A stretch of DNA of 10,645 nt from Alphaproteobacteria bacterium (GTDB lineage: Bacteria > Pseudomonadota > Alphaproteobacteria > Rhizobiales > Devosiaceae): contig JAJRRJ010000079.1 in the NCBI GenBank assembly GCA_024279575.1, forward strand, positions 1 to 10,645. Reading direction: 5' to 3'. A program made the translations under genes and the position numbers. Of the stretch, positions 5,749-10,645 are shown piece by piece. Below the pieces are notes generated by a model, which was not told the DNA's origin, did not search any database, and was given only the letters and a program-made list of their open reading frames with translations. Numbering within the stretch: the stretch's first letter is position 1; every line of letters begins with the position of its first letter.

Positions 5749-6195
5749 ATGGTGGAAAATTCAGGAAAAAACGGGTTGGGAGTGCGCGAAAATAATGCGC
5801 TTTTCGCCGCCTGGCTGGTTGCGCTTTTGTCGACACTTTCTGTTTTGTTTATTGGGGAAGTGCTGGGACAAACGCCTTGTGTTTTATGTTGGTTTCAGCG
5901 GGCGTTTATGTTTCCATTGGCCATCATACTGGGGGCCGGGCTTTGGTATTCTGATAGCAATGTCTGGCGCTATGGCCTGCCTCTGGCGCTTGGGGGGATG
6001 GGGATTGCTCTTTATCATACTTTGTTATATTTCGGGATCATTCCCGAGGCCATTCAGCCTTGTTCTGCTTCGGGTCCCTCGTGTACGGATCAGGGGATGG
6101 TGATTTTGGGACTGCCCATTCCATTACTGGCCGTTGTTGCATTTCTGACAATTTTTATTTTACTGTTACAAATTTATCGGGGGAGAAATTCATGA
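5749..6195 (+). CDS. dsbB: Disulfide bond formation protein DsbB/BdbC family
   Basis: A 148-residue inner-membrane quinone-linked thiol oxidase with four hydrophobic segments. The first redox pair is C44-V-L-C47 in TPCVLCWFQR, the typical first periplasmic loop. The second pair, C105 and C112, lies in QPCSASGPSCTDQ between helices 3 and 4. In DsbB/BdbC proteins the second pair takes electrons from the periplasmic thioredoxin-like partner and the CxxC passes them to quinone. The start is set at ATG 5749, preceded by GGAAGG; GTG 5752 has slightly better spacing and is an alternative. The stop overlaps the next gene's ATG (ATGA at 6192-6195), so the two are coupled and their products probably act as a redox pair. 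Confidence 0.92.
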   Translation: MVENSGKNGLGVRENNALFAAWLVALLSTLSVLFIGEVLGQTPCVLCWFQRAFMFPLAIILGAGLWYSDSNVWRYGLPLALGGMGIALYHTLLYFGIIPEAIQPCSASGPSCTDQGMVILGLPIPLLAVVAFLTIFILLLQIYRGRNS

Positions 6196-6854
6196 CCCGC
6201 AAGCCACTTCTTCTTGTCACCTTTTTAGTTGCTATAATGGCCTTTGCTGCCGGAGCGTGGTTTGTTATGCGCCCTGGCCCGGCGCCAGTTGTGAGCGCTG
6301 CGACTTCAGAGCAGGCCGAATTGATGATACGCAACTATTCCCCGGTTCTTGGGCCGCAAGATGCGCCGGTGACCATTGTTGAGTTCTTTGATCCATCCTG
6401 TGAGGCCTGTCGTGCCATGCATCCGGTGGTGAAGGCAATTATGGCGGAATATCCCGATGAAGTTCGTGTTGTGCTACGCTATACGCCGTTGCATGGGGAA
6501 GGCTCCGAATTGGCTATCAAGGTGATGGAGGCGGCGCGATTGCAGGATGTTTACCTGCCTGTAATGGAGGCATTGTTACAATATCAGTCTGTTTGGGCCT
6601 CCCATGATGCGCCAGCCGCAGAGCGGATAATGGATATTGCCGGTGCTGCGGGCCTTGATGTTGCGTTGGCACGGACACAGATACAATCCCCTGAAATTGT
6701 CGGGATGCTAAATATGGATAAGGCTGATATGCAAGCCCTTGGTATCCGTCAAACACCCACTTTTTTCGTAAATTTCAAACCTTTGCCCGAGTTTGGAGTG
6801 CAGCAATTGCTTGACCTTGTAAGTGCTGAAGTGGAAGCGGCGCGAGCAAGTTAA
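6192..6854 (+). CDS. DsbA-family thiol oxidoreductase, membrane-anchored or secreted
   Basis: A 220-residue periplasmic thioredoxin-fold protein of the DsbA/BdbD type. Residues 5-26 are a hydrophobic signal or anchor. The active site is C70-E-A-C73 in FFDPSCEACRAMHP, and the cis-proline is P189 in RQTPTFFVN, followed by a conserved C-terminal strand. Its role would be to oxidise cysteines in exported proteins, with re-oxidation by the adjacent DsbB-like protein. ATG 6192 is chosen because GGGAGA precedes it, the signal sequence starts there, and it overlaps the dsbB stop by four bases. Longer in-frame extension to 6060 would lie inside dsbB and is rejected. The acidic CEAC dipeptide differs from the CPHC of classic DsbA, so its redox potential could differ. 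Confidence 0.92.
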   Translation: MTRKPLLLVTFLVAIMAFAAGAWFVMRPGPAPVVSAATSEQAELMIRNYSPVLGPQDAPVTIVEFFDPSCEACRAMHPVVKAIMAEYPDEVRVVLRYTPLHGEGSELAIKVMEAARLQDVYLPVMEALLQYQSVWASHDAPAAERIMDIAGAAGLDVALARTQIQSPEIVGMLNMDKADMQALGIRQTPTFFVNFKPLPEFGVQQLLDLVSAEVEAARAS

Positions 6855-6870
6855 ACAGAATTGTAATATG

Positions 6871-6909
6871 GGCAGGGTGCGTTAAACACCCTGCCTGGAT
6901 TTCTTTTTT
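6871..6909 (+). terminator. Intrinsic terminator after the dsb pair
   Basis: GGCAGGGTG (6871-6879) pairs with CACCCTGCC (6887-6895) around a seven-base loop, followed by a T-rich tract (6900-6909) that runs into the aroG stop codon on the other strand. Strong on the plus strand; on the minus strand the downstream tract is only mildly T-rich, so it may serve aroG less efficiently. Confidence 0.85.
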
Positions 6910-7960
6910 AGGTGTTGCGGGTGCTCACGTCTTTTGCCAATGCAATCAGGGACGTTTTTGTGGTGTCCCAATCCATGCATGCATCGGTGATGGATTGCCC
7001 GTAGGTCAGAGGCTGGCCGGGCACCAGTTTTTGGGCGCCTCCCTCTAAGTGGCTTTCTGCCATTATGCCAATAATCCGTTTGTCCCCGGCAGCTATCTGG
7101 GCGCCGATGTCTGCCAGCACCAAGGGTTGATTTTCATGTTTCTTGAAAGAATTGGCATGGCTGGCATCAATCATTACCGCAGGAAACATGGACGACTTTT
7201 CAAGAAGTTCGCAGGCGGCATTGACATGGCTTGCTTCAAAATTGGGGGCCTGGCCGCCGCGCAAGATGATATGACAATCGGGGTTGCCTTTTGTGGAGGC
7301 GATGGCTGATTTTCCTTCTTTGGTGATGGCCAGAAAGTGATGGGGCTGGGCGGCTGAACGGGCCGCATCAATGGCAATCTGCACATCTCCCGCGGTCGAA
7401 TTTTTGAAGCCAACTGCGCATGATGTGCCGGAGGACAATTCGCGGTGAATTTGGCTTTCGGTTGTGCGCGCGCCAATGGCAACCCAGGAGACAAGGTCTG
7501 CAAGATATTGTGGTGTCGCCATATCGAGAAATTCGCAGGCGGCGGGCAGGCCCAGATTATTGATATCCAACAAAAGTTCTCGCGCCGTGCGCAGGCCCTG
7601 ATCTATGTTGAATGAGCCATCCAGATTTGGGTCATTGATCAGGCCTTTCCAGCCAACAATAGTGCGCGGTTTTTCAAAATAAACCCGCATGACAATTTCC
7701 ATTTGCGGGGCCAGTTCTTCTCGCAAAAGGGCAAGTTTGGTGGCATATTCCATGGCGGACTTTGGATCGTGGATTGAGCAGGGCCCAACAATTACCAAGA
7801 GTCGATTATCTTTTCCGGTAAGAATATCATGGATTGCGGCGCGGCTGCGAATGACGGTTTGCGTCGCTTTTTCGGAGCGTGGGAATTGTTCAATAATAGT
7901 TTCGGGCGCATCAATTTCAGTTATGTTTTTGATGCGAAGGTCGTCGGTGGAGCGCGGCAT
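6908..7960 (-). CDS. aroG: 3-deoxy-7-phosphoheptulonate synthase, class I-alpha (AroG-type)
   Basis: A 350-residue DAHP synthase that condenses phosphoenolpyruvate with erythrose 4-phosphate, the first step of the shikimate pathway. Length and sequence follow E. coli AroG from end to end: DLRIKNI near the N-terminus, VGPCSIHDP with metal ligand C61, RVYFEKPRT then VGWKGLINDP, GARTTESQIHREL, CHIILRGG, MIDASHANS (His ligand), MAESH (Glu ligand) and SITDAC (Asp ligand). The FLDMATPQYL region keeps the Asp and Pro linked to feedback inhibition in AroG, so allosteric control by an aromatic amino acid is likely, but which one is not readable. The start at 7960 has AAGGA seven bases upstream. The gene is preceded by a leader-peptide attenuator (7998-8130). 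Most Alphaproteobacteria rely on the unrelated class II enzyme, so this type is worth noting. Confidence 0.97.
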   Translation of the reverse strand: MPRSTDDLRIKNITEIDAPETIIEQFPRSEKATQTVIRSRAAIHDILTGKDNRLLVIVGPCSIHDPKSAMEYATKLALLREELAPQMEIVMRVYFEKPRTIVGWKGLINDPNLDGSFNIDQGLRTARELLLDINNLGLPAACEFLDMATPQYLADLVSWVAIGARTTESQIHRELSSGTSCAVGFKNSTAGDVQIAIDAARSAAQPHHFLAITKEGKSAIASTKGNPDCHIILRGGQAPNFEASHVNAACELLEKSSMFPAVMIDASHANSFKKHENQPLVLADIGAQIAAGDKRIIGIMAESHLEGGAQKLVPGQPLTYGQSITDACMDWDTTKTSLIALAKDVSTRNT

Positions 7961-7997
7961 GGTCTGGTCCTTAATTTGTTTGCCAGATCAAGCGCAT

Positions 7998-8022
7998 AAA
8001 AAAACCGCCTTATCTGGCGGTT
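7998..8022 (-). terminator. Attenuator terminator in the aroG leader
   Basis: On the minus strand AACCGCC (8022-8016) pairs with GGCGGTT (8009-8003) around the loop AGATAA, ending in seven U residues (8004-7998). It sits 38 bases before the aroG ATG. No minus-strand gene lies upstream that it could terminate except the short aromatic leader peptide, so it is read as a conditional terminator of aroG itself. Confidence 0.85.
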
Positions 8023-8077
8023 GTGGTGCAATGTTCAAAAATTGATATTTTAGATCAAACGCGGCCCACTCTCCGCC
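8016..8077 (-). promoter_or_regulatory. Candidate antiterminator fold of the aroG leader
   Basis: On the minus strand, GGCGG (8077-8073) can pair with CCGCC (8020-8016), and GTGG (8069-8066) with CCAC (8026-8023), with a small internal loop (AGA versus AA). Two more pairs, 8065-8064 with 8028-8029, follow across a single-base bulge. This uses up the 5' arm of the terminator, so the two folds exclude each other. The 5' strand lies in leader codons 18-23, just downstream of the aromatic codons, where a stalled ribosome would leave it free. A four-base protector pairing, GCGG (8076-8073) with CCGC (8064-8061), is also possible. Confidence 0.7.
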
Positions 8078-8130
8078 TGTTGCTTTGAGTATCCAAAATA
8101 CCAATAATATGTATTTGCTGTGTGGGTCAT
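8050..8130 (-). CDS. aroG leader peptide with aromatic run YYWYFGY
   Basis: A 26-codon ORF upstream of aroG on the same strand, too short for routine gene calling. Codons 8-14 read Tyr-Tyr-Trp-Tyr-Phe-Gly-Tyr: four Tyr, one Trp and one Phe in seven codons. The peptide begins MTHTANT and ends PRLI. The stop (8052-8050) lies before the terminator hairpin. This is the layout of attenuation leader peptides such as TrpL and PheL, where ribosome stalling at scarce-amino-acid codons favours antitermination. Only a weak AGG lies upstream of the ATG, and a candidate promoter would place the transcript start at the ATG itself, so translation may be leaderless. The mixed composition suggests sensing mainly of tyrosine, with tryptophan and phenylalanine contributing. 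Confidence 0.85.
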   Translation of the reverse strand: MTHTANTYYWYFGYSKQQAESGPRLI

Positions 8131-8136
8131 GACCAA

Positions 8137-8165
8137 AACCTATCGGATGGGAAATGTTTTGTCAC
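8137..8165 (-). promoter_or_regulatory. Candidate aroG leader promoter giving a leaderless transcript
   Basis: On the minus strand GTGACA (8165-8160, 5 of 6 to TTGACA) and TAGGTT (8142-8137, 3 of 6) are 17 bases apart. Six bases then lead to the A of the leader ATG (8130), which is where transcription would begin. A leaderless start is known for trpL of rhizobia. The weak -10 keeps confidence moderate. Confidence 0.45.
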
Positions 8166-8205
8166 CCCCTTTTGCGTGTGTAGTTCAAAATCACTGAAGG
8201 CAAAC

Positions 8206-8233
8206 TTGTCTTTGCTTTGAGGTGTGGCAGAAT
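8206..8233 (+). promoter_or_regulatory. Weak candidate promoter for the nucleotidyltransferase gene
   Basis: TTGTCT (8206-8211) and CAGAAT (8228-8233), each 4 of 6 to consensus, are separated by 16 bases, with a predicted start near 8240. If real, it rules out the in-frame GTG at 8222 as start and supports ATG 8252. Confidence 0.25.
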
Positions 8234-8251
8234 CGCTTTATCGTTTTGCAA

Positions 8252-8854
8252 ATGAAGCATTTGAAATATTCAGGATTAAATGCGCAATTTCAAAATGAGG
8301 CACTTGAGGGCATTGTGCGCAGCGAGCCGGTCTTAATGGAAGTGCTCCGGGGGCTGGCTGAGCTTGACTTACCAGACTGGCTGCTTGTTTCAGGGGCGAT
8401 TTATAATACTGTTTGGAACCACTTAACTGGCCGATCAGGCATGACCGGGGTCAATGATCTGGACGTGTTTTATTTTGACGATTCAGACTTGAGTTATGAG
8501 GCGGAAGATAAATATATTCAGCAGGTTGGTGCTTTGTTTGCACAATTGCCTGTTCCGGTTGAGTTGCGCAATCAGGCCCGGGTGCATTTGTGGGCACCTG
8601 AGAAATTTGGAAACAGTTTTGAACCGCTAAATTCATCAAAAGAAATGCTGGAAAAATTTGCCAGCAAGACCCATGCGGTGGGTGTGCGTCTGGATATAGA
8701 GGGCCATATGGATATTGTGGCGCCGTTTGGTCTGGATGATGTTTTTTCCTTTCGCATTGTGCCAAACCATGTTTTGAATAACCGTGCTGCCCATGAAAAA
8801 AAAGGTGCTCGAGCGCTTGAACATTGGCCTGAATTGACGGTTCTTCCATGGTGA
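8252..8854 (+). CDS. Nucleotidyltransferase family protein (DUF925/NTP_transf_6-like)
   Basis: A 200-residue protein resembling the DUF925 family of predicted nucleotidyltransferases. Visible family features are DWLLVSGAIYNTVWNHLTGR (42-61), then NDLDVFYFD with D69 and D71 as the likely metal-binding acidic pair, and the basic stretch LRNQARVHLW (105-114). No target is known for the family, and none is suggested here beyond a possible nucleotide or small-molecule transfer. ATG 8252 is used because an in-frame GTG at 8222 has no better ribosome site and adds residues unlike the family start; neither has a strong Shine-Dalgarno sequence. It is followed after 21 bases by a SemiSWEET gene on the same strand, so the two may share a transcript without an obvious functional link. 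Confidence 0.82.
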   Translation: MKHLKYSGLNAQFQNEALEGIVRSEPVLMEVLRGLAELDLPDWLLVSGAIYNTVWNHLTGRSGMTGVNDLDVFYFDDSDLSYEAEDKYIQQVGALFAQLPVPVELRNQARVHLWAPEKFGNSFEPLNSSKEMLEKFASKTHAVGVRLDIEGHMDIVAPFGLDDVFSFRIVPNHVLNNRAAHEKKGARALEHWPELTVLPW

Positions 8855-8875
8855 AGACCATTTGGAGCTTACAAA

Positions 8876-9136
8876 ATGCCAACTTGGCTAATTGAAACTA
8901 TTGGAATGGCGGCGGCGATAATTGGCACTATCGGCTGGTTGCCGCAGGCAATTAAAACCATCAGGACGCGGGATACTTCGGGGCTGTCTTTGGGTACAAA
9001 CGCAATGCTTTTGACCACGGTCAGTCTTTGGATGGTTTATGGCTGGGCCATTGGCTCGTGGCCTTTGATGCTGGGCAATGTCATTACAGTTATTCTGGTG
9101 GGAATTATTGTAGTGCTCAAGATCCGTCACGGCTGA
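8876..9136 (+). CDS. SemiSWEET/PQ-loop small transporter
   Basis: An 86-residue membrane protein with three hydrophobic helices, the size and layout of bacterial SemiSWEETs, which work as dimers to pass sugars or related small solutes across the inner membrane. The diagnostic PQ motif is in the first helix (GWLPQAIKTIRT, P23-Q24), followed by the short loop TRDTSGLSL. The second helix is TTVSLWMVYGWAIG, and the third carries the conserved Pro and Asn of the family (WPLMLGNVITV). GGAG lies eight bases before the ATG. It follows the nucleotidyltransferase gene by 21 bases and converges on the DUF1311 gene. The 59 bases between them hold only a weak GGCCA/TGGCC hairpin without a T run. Substrate unknown. 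Confidence 0.9.
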   Translation: MPTWLIETIGMAAAIIGTIGWLPQAIKTIRTRDTSGLSLGTNAMLLTTVSLWMVYGWAIGSWPLMLGNVITVILVGIIVVLKIRHG

Positions 9137-9195
9137 ACTGAGGGCCATTGTCCTTTGGCCGGTGGAAGTGTCAAACGCCATTCAGGTGAGTTTAT

Positions 9196-9705
9196 TCACC
9201 CCATCCAGTCGTTAAGGATTTGCTTGAGTTCAATTGAACGGCCAGCGGTTGTGCGCATCATGCAGTTTGAAAAAAGGATATGGCGGATGGTTCCTTCTTC
9301 AAATATTTGGTAGGCAAAATCACATTTGGCGTCACGATAGTCTATCCATGCAATTTGTGCCTGTCGCAGGGTTTCAAACAATTCCGGGGAAAGGGATCTT
9401 TTCAAGGTGTTGTAATCGGCATTGAGTTGGGCATCCCACCAGCTGTTTTCACGTTGATAGCATTGGGTGGTGCCAAGGGTGGTTTCCCCATCGGGTTCTT
9501 GTGCGCAGACTTGAACAGCAAGCCCGACACAATCACTTCGTTGCTTTTGGGAACGGTTGGCTATTTTTTGGACTTCGGCCAAACAGTTGGAAAGAATTTT
9601 GTCATCTCCTGGCCCAAAAGTTCCCATTTGGGCCAAAGGGCTTTGAATGGAGAGCGCCAAAAAAAATGTTGTGAGAATGATCTTGGTCTGATTGAGAAAA
9701 CCCAT
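9196..9705 (-). CDS. Secreted LprI/DUF1311 family protein
   Basis: A 169-residue exported protein. Residues 1-26 form a Sec-type signal peptide ending SPLAQ. The C-terminal half matches the DUF1311 (LprI-like) pattern: an N-terminal helix with WDAQLNADYNTLKRSL (90-105), then LRQAQIAWIDYRDAKCDF (113-130) and the SNCMMRTTAGRSIEL segment (146-160). It has six cysteines (41, 59, 67, 82, 128, 148), an even number consistent with disulfides in the periplasm. Some family members inhibit lysozyme; whether this one does is unknown. The gene starts 27 bases after the ABC permease stop on the same strand, so it may be the last gene of that transcript. No strong ribosome site is seen upstream of the ATG. 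Confidence 0.82.
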   Translation of the reverse strand: MGFLNQTKIILTTFFLALSIQSPLAQMGTFGPGDDKILSNCLAEVQKIANRSQKQRSDCVGLAVQVCAQEPDGETTLGTTQCYQRENSWWDAQLNADYNTLKRSLSPELFETLRQAQIAWIDYRDAKCDFAYQIFEEGTIRHILFSNCMMRTTAGRSIELKQILNDWMG

Positions 9706-9732
9706 TGAAATACTCGTTTTATTTTTTGCATT

Positions 9733-10485
9733 TTACTCAGTGCGTGACAAAAGCAAACGGTAGAATGCAAAGATGATTAGTAAATGTACACTAAAGCCAA
9801 ATAGCAGGATAAGCGGTGATGAAAGATAGGGGGTTGGGGAAAGGTACAGGTATTCACCAATCCAAAATCCGGGAAATATCCCGGCCAGATAGCGAAACGG
9901 GGAGGCAATGATCGCCAGAAGCGGCGTTATCGTAAAGATATTTATGGCCTTGGTAAGCGCGAGGCCCTGAACTTTGTTTTTTGCCAATGCGGGTAGAATA
10001 AAAGTTACCATGACGGCCTGAAGGGAAATAAACAAGCTGAAAACACCTCTGGTGACTGGGCCTTTGTCAGGGAAAAATATTGGTGCAGTGACCAGACCGA
10101 TGAGCAATACGACAATAAAAACCAGTGCGGCGCGATAGGTGATGATGCCGATTTTGCCTACGGGGGTGACACTAAGTGCCAATAGCGAGCCTTCATCTTT
10201 TTCTTCAAGGATAAGAAATCCGATAACCCAGCCGATGAGATATGATGGGAGAATGAAAAATATCGGGGCGGCATATGTCGAAATGTTTTCAAGACCAAAG
10301 GCTGCCTTTGCCGTCTGGTCCATCCAGTGAGCATAAAAAAAGAACAAAATTGCAGGTAAAGCGGATATAGCCAGCACTGTGAGCAAGGTGGGATCTCGCA
10401 AAATATTGCGCGTGTCGGCGCGCACAAGTTGTGCCAGTTTTAACGGTGAAAAAGCAGAGTAGGCGAAGATAACCGGTAGGTTCAT
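9733..10485 (-). CDS. ABC-2 type exporter, membrane subunit
   Basis: A 250-residue inner-membrane permease with about six hydrophobic segments, typical of ABC-2 exporters. The family signature region is FLILEEKDEGSLLALSVTPVG, here split as FLILEEKDEG then SLLALSVTPVG, which follows the second helix as in drug and lipid exporters with this fold. ATG 10485 is chosen because it overlaps the upstream gene's stop (ATGA) and is preceded by AGGAG at about 11 bases; the in-frame codon at 10524 would lie well inside the upstream gene. The upstream gene encodes a second membrane protein, so the exporter probably has two different permease subunits, with an ATPase gene expected further right, outside the window. 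Substrate unknown. Confidence 0.87.
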   Translation of the reverse strand: MNLPVIFAYSAFSPLKLAQLVRADTRNILRDPTLLTVLAISALPAILFFFYAHWMDQTAKAAFGLENISTYAAPIFFILPSYLIGWVIGFLILEEKDEGSLLALSVTPVGKIGIITYRAALVFIVVLLIGLVTAPIFFPDKGPVTRGVFSLFISLQAVMVTFILPALAKNKVQGLALTKAINIFTITPLLAIIASPFRYLAGIFPGFWIGEYLYLSPTPYLSSPLILLFGFSVHLLIIFAFYRLLLSRTE

Positions 10486-10645
10486 TTTTGGCCAAACTCC
10501 TGTTTGATGGCGTGTAGGCCCCAAAAGATACTGCCCAGGCTTGTGATGAATACTACCGATAATGTAACACTCAATTCAGTTAAACTGGCAGGATATGTTC
10601 CAAGGGATACCAGTATGAGACGGAACTGGGCGGTGGTGGGGAAAA
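10482..10645 (-). CDS. Partial ABC exporter membrane subunit (C-terminal end)
   Basis: The last 53 codons of a minus-strand gene whose beginning lies beyond the right edge; the frame runs from 10643 to a TGA at 10484-10482. The peptide has one clear hydrophobic helix (LSVTLSVVFITSLGSIFWGL) and a short charged tail ending KQEFGQK, as expected for the last transmembrane segment of a permease. Its stop overlaps the ATG of the next permease gene. By position and character it is the partner membrane subunit of the ABC-2 exporter; the family cannot be confirmed from this fragment. Confidence 0.7.
   Translation of the reverse strand, partial: FPTTAQFRLILVSLGTYPASLTELSVTLSVVFITSLGSIFWGLHAIKQEFGQK

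Noticed and set aside
5720..6103. 127-codon plus-strand frame overlapping dsbB
   Set aside because: It is the +1 frame of dsbB with no family motifs; the cysteine motifs of DsbB are in the other frame.
7689..8045. 118-codon plus-strand frame across the aroG start and attenuator
   Set aside because: It is antisense to the conserved AroG N-terminus and the attenuator; no domain is visible.
8451..8882. 143-codon minus-strand frame opposite the nucleotidyltransferase
   Set aside because: It is antisense to a gene with clear family motifs and has no recognisable domain or ribosome site.
1..10645. CRISPR array, tRNA gene, phage or insertion-sequence transposase
   Set aside because: No regularly spaced direct repeats, no tRNA-like cloverleaf and no transposase or integrase motif were seen on reading either strand.

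Overview
The window reads as chromosomal DNA of an alphaproteobacterium of moderate GC. The evidence is an alphaproteobacterial-type 5S rRNA, GTCATTGCGAG-type palindromic repeats, Tat-exported periplasmic redox enzymes, and an attenuation leader that resembles the rhizobial trp leader. The species cannot be named from the sequence. There is no phage, plasmid, IS or CRISPR signal; this is a housekeeping region with a few unusual local structures.

Layout. (1) 1-430: the end of an rRNA operon (5S gene with its precursor stem, then a strong terminator), followed by two repeat elements. (2) 549-1766: a flavin amine oxidase-like gene whose parts are in the wrong order. A Tat signal is followed by what is normally the C-terminal FAD-binding segment, then the normal N-terminal Rossmann segment and the middle of the protein. 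It looks like a circular permutation and lies between a full palindromic repeat and a diverged half copy. (3) 1946-2788: a dienoyl-CoA isomerase-like crotonase, convergent with an MFS exporter (2798-4009, minus). (4) 4010-4229: a divergent control region with a MerR-type promoter (TTGACC, 19-bp spacer) facing a Tat-exported multicopper oxidase (4230-5645), and a separate perfect 6-6-6 dyad facing the MFS gene. A 22-codon upstream ORF overlaps the oxidase start. (5) 5749-6854: a translationally coupled DsbB/BdbC-like and DsbA-like thiol oxidation pair, ending at a terminator shared with the convergent aroG.

(6) 6908-8165, minus strand: an AroG-type (class I-alpha) DAHP synthase gene preceded by what looks like a complete, previously unannotated transcription attenuator. 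It has a 26-codon leader peptide with the run YYWYFGY, an antiterminator segment just downstream of those codons, an intrinsic terminator with a run of U residues, and a candidate promoter placing the transcript start at or near the leader AUG (leaderless, as known for rhizobial trpL). This is the most informative find in the window: it implies that the first enzyme of aromatic amino acid synthesis responds to charging of tRNA-Tyr, and probably tRNA-Trp and tRNA-Phe.

(7) 8252-9136: a DUF925-type nucleotidyltransferase followed by a SemiSWEET/PQ-loop small transporter. (8) 9196-10645, minus: an ABC-2 type exporter (two membrane subunits with ATGA overlap, the upstream one cut by the window edge), followed by a secreted LprI/DUF1311 cysteine-rich protein.

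Functional themes are envelope oxidation (multicopper oxidase, DsbB/DsbA, a secreted six-cysteine protein), export (MFS, ABC-2, SemiSWEET) and metabolism (crotonase, DAHP synthase).
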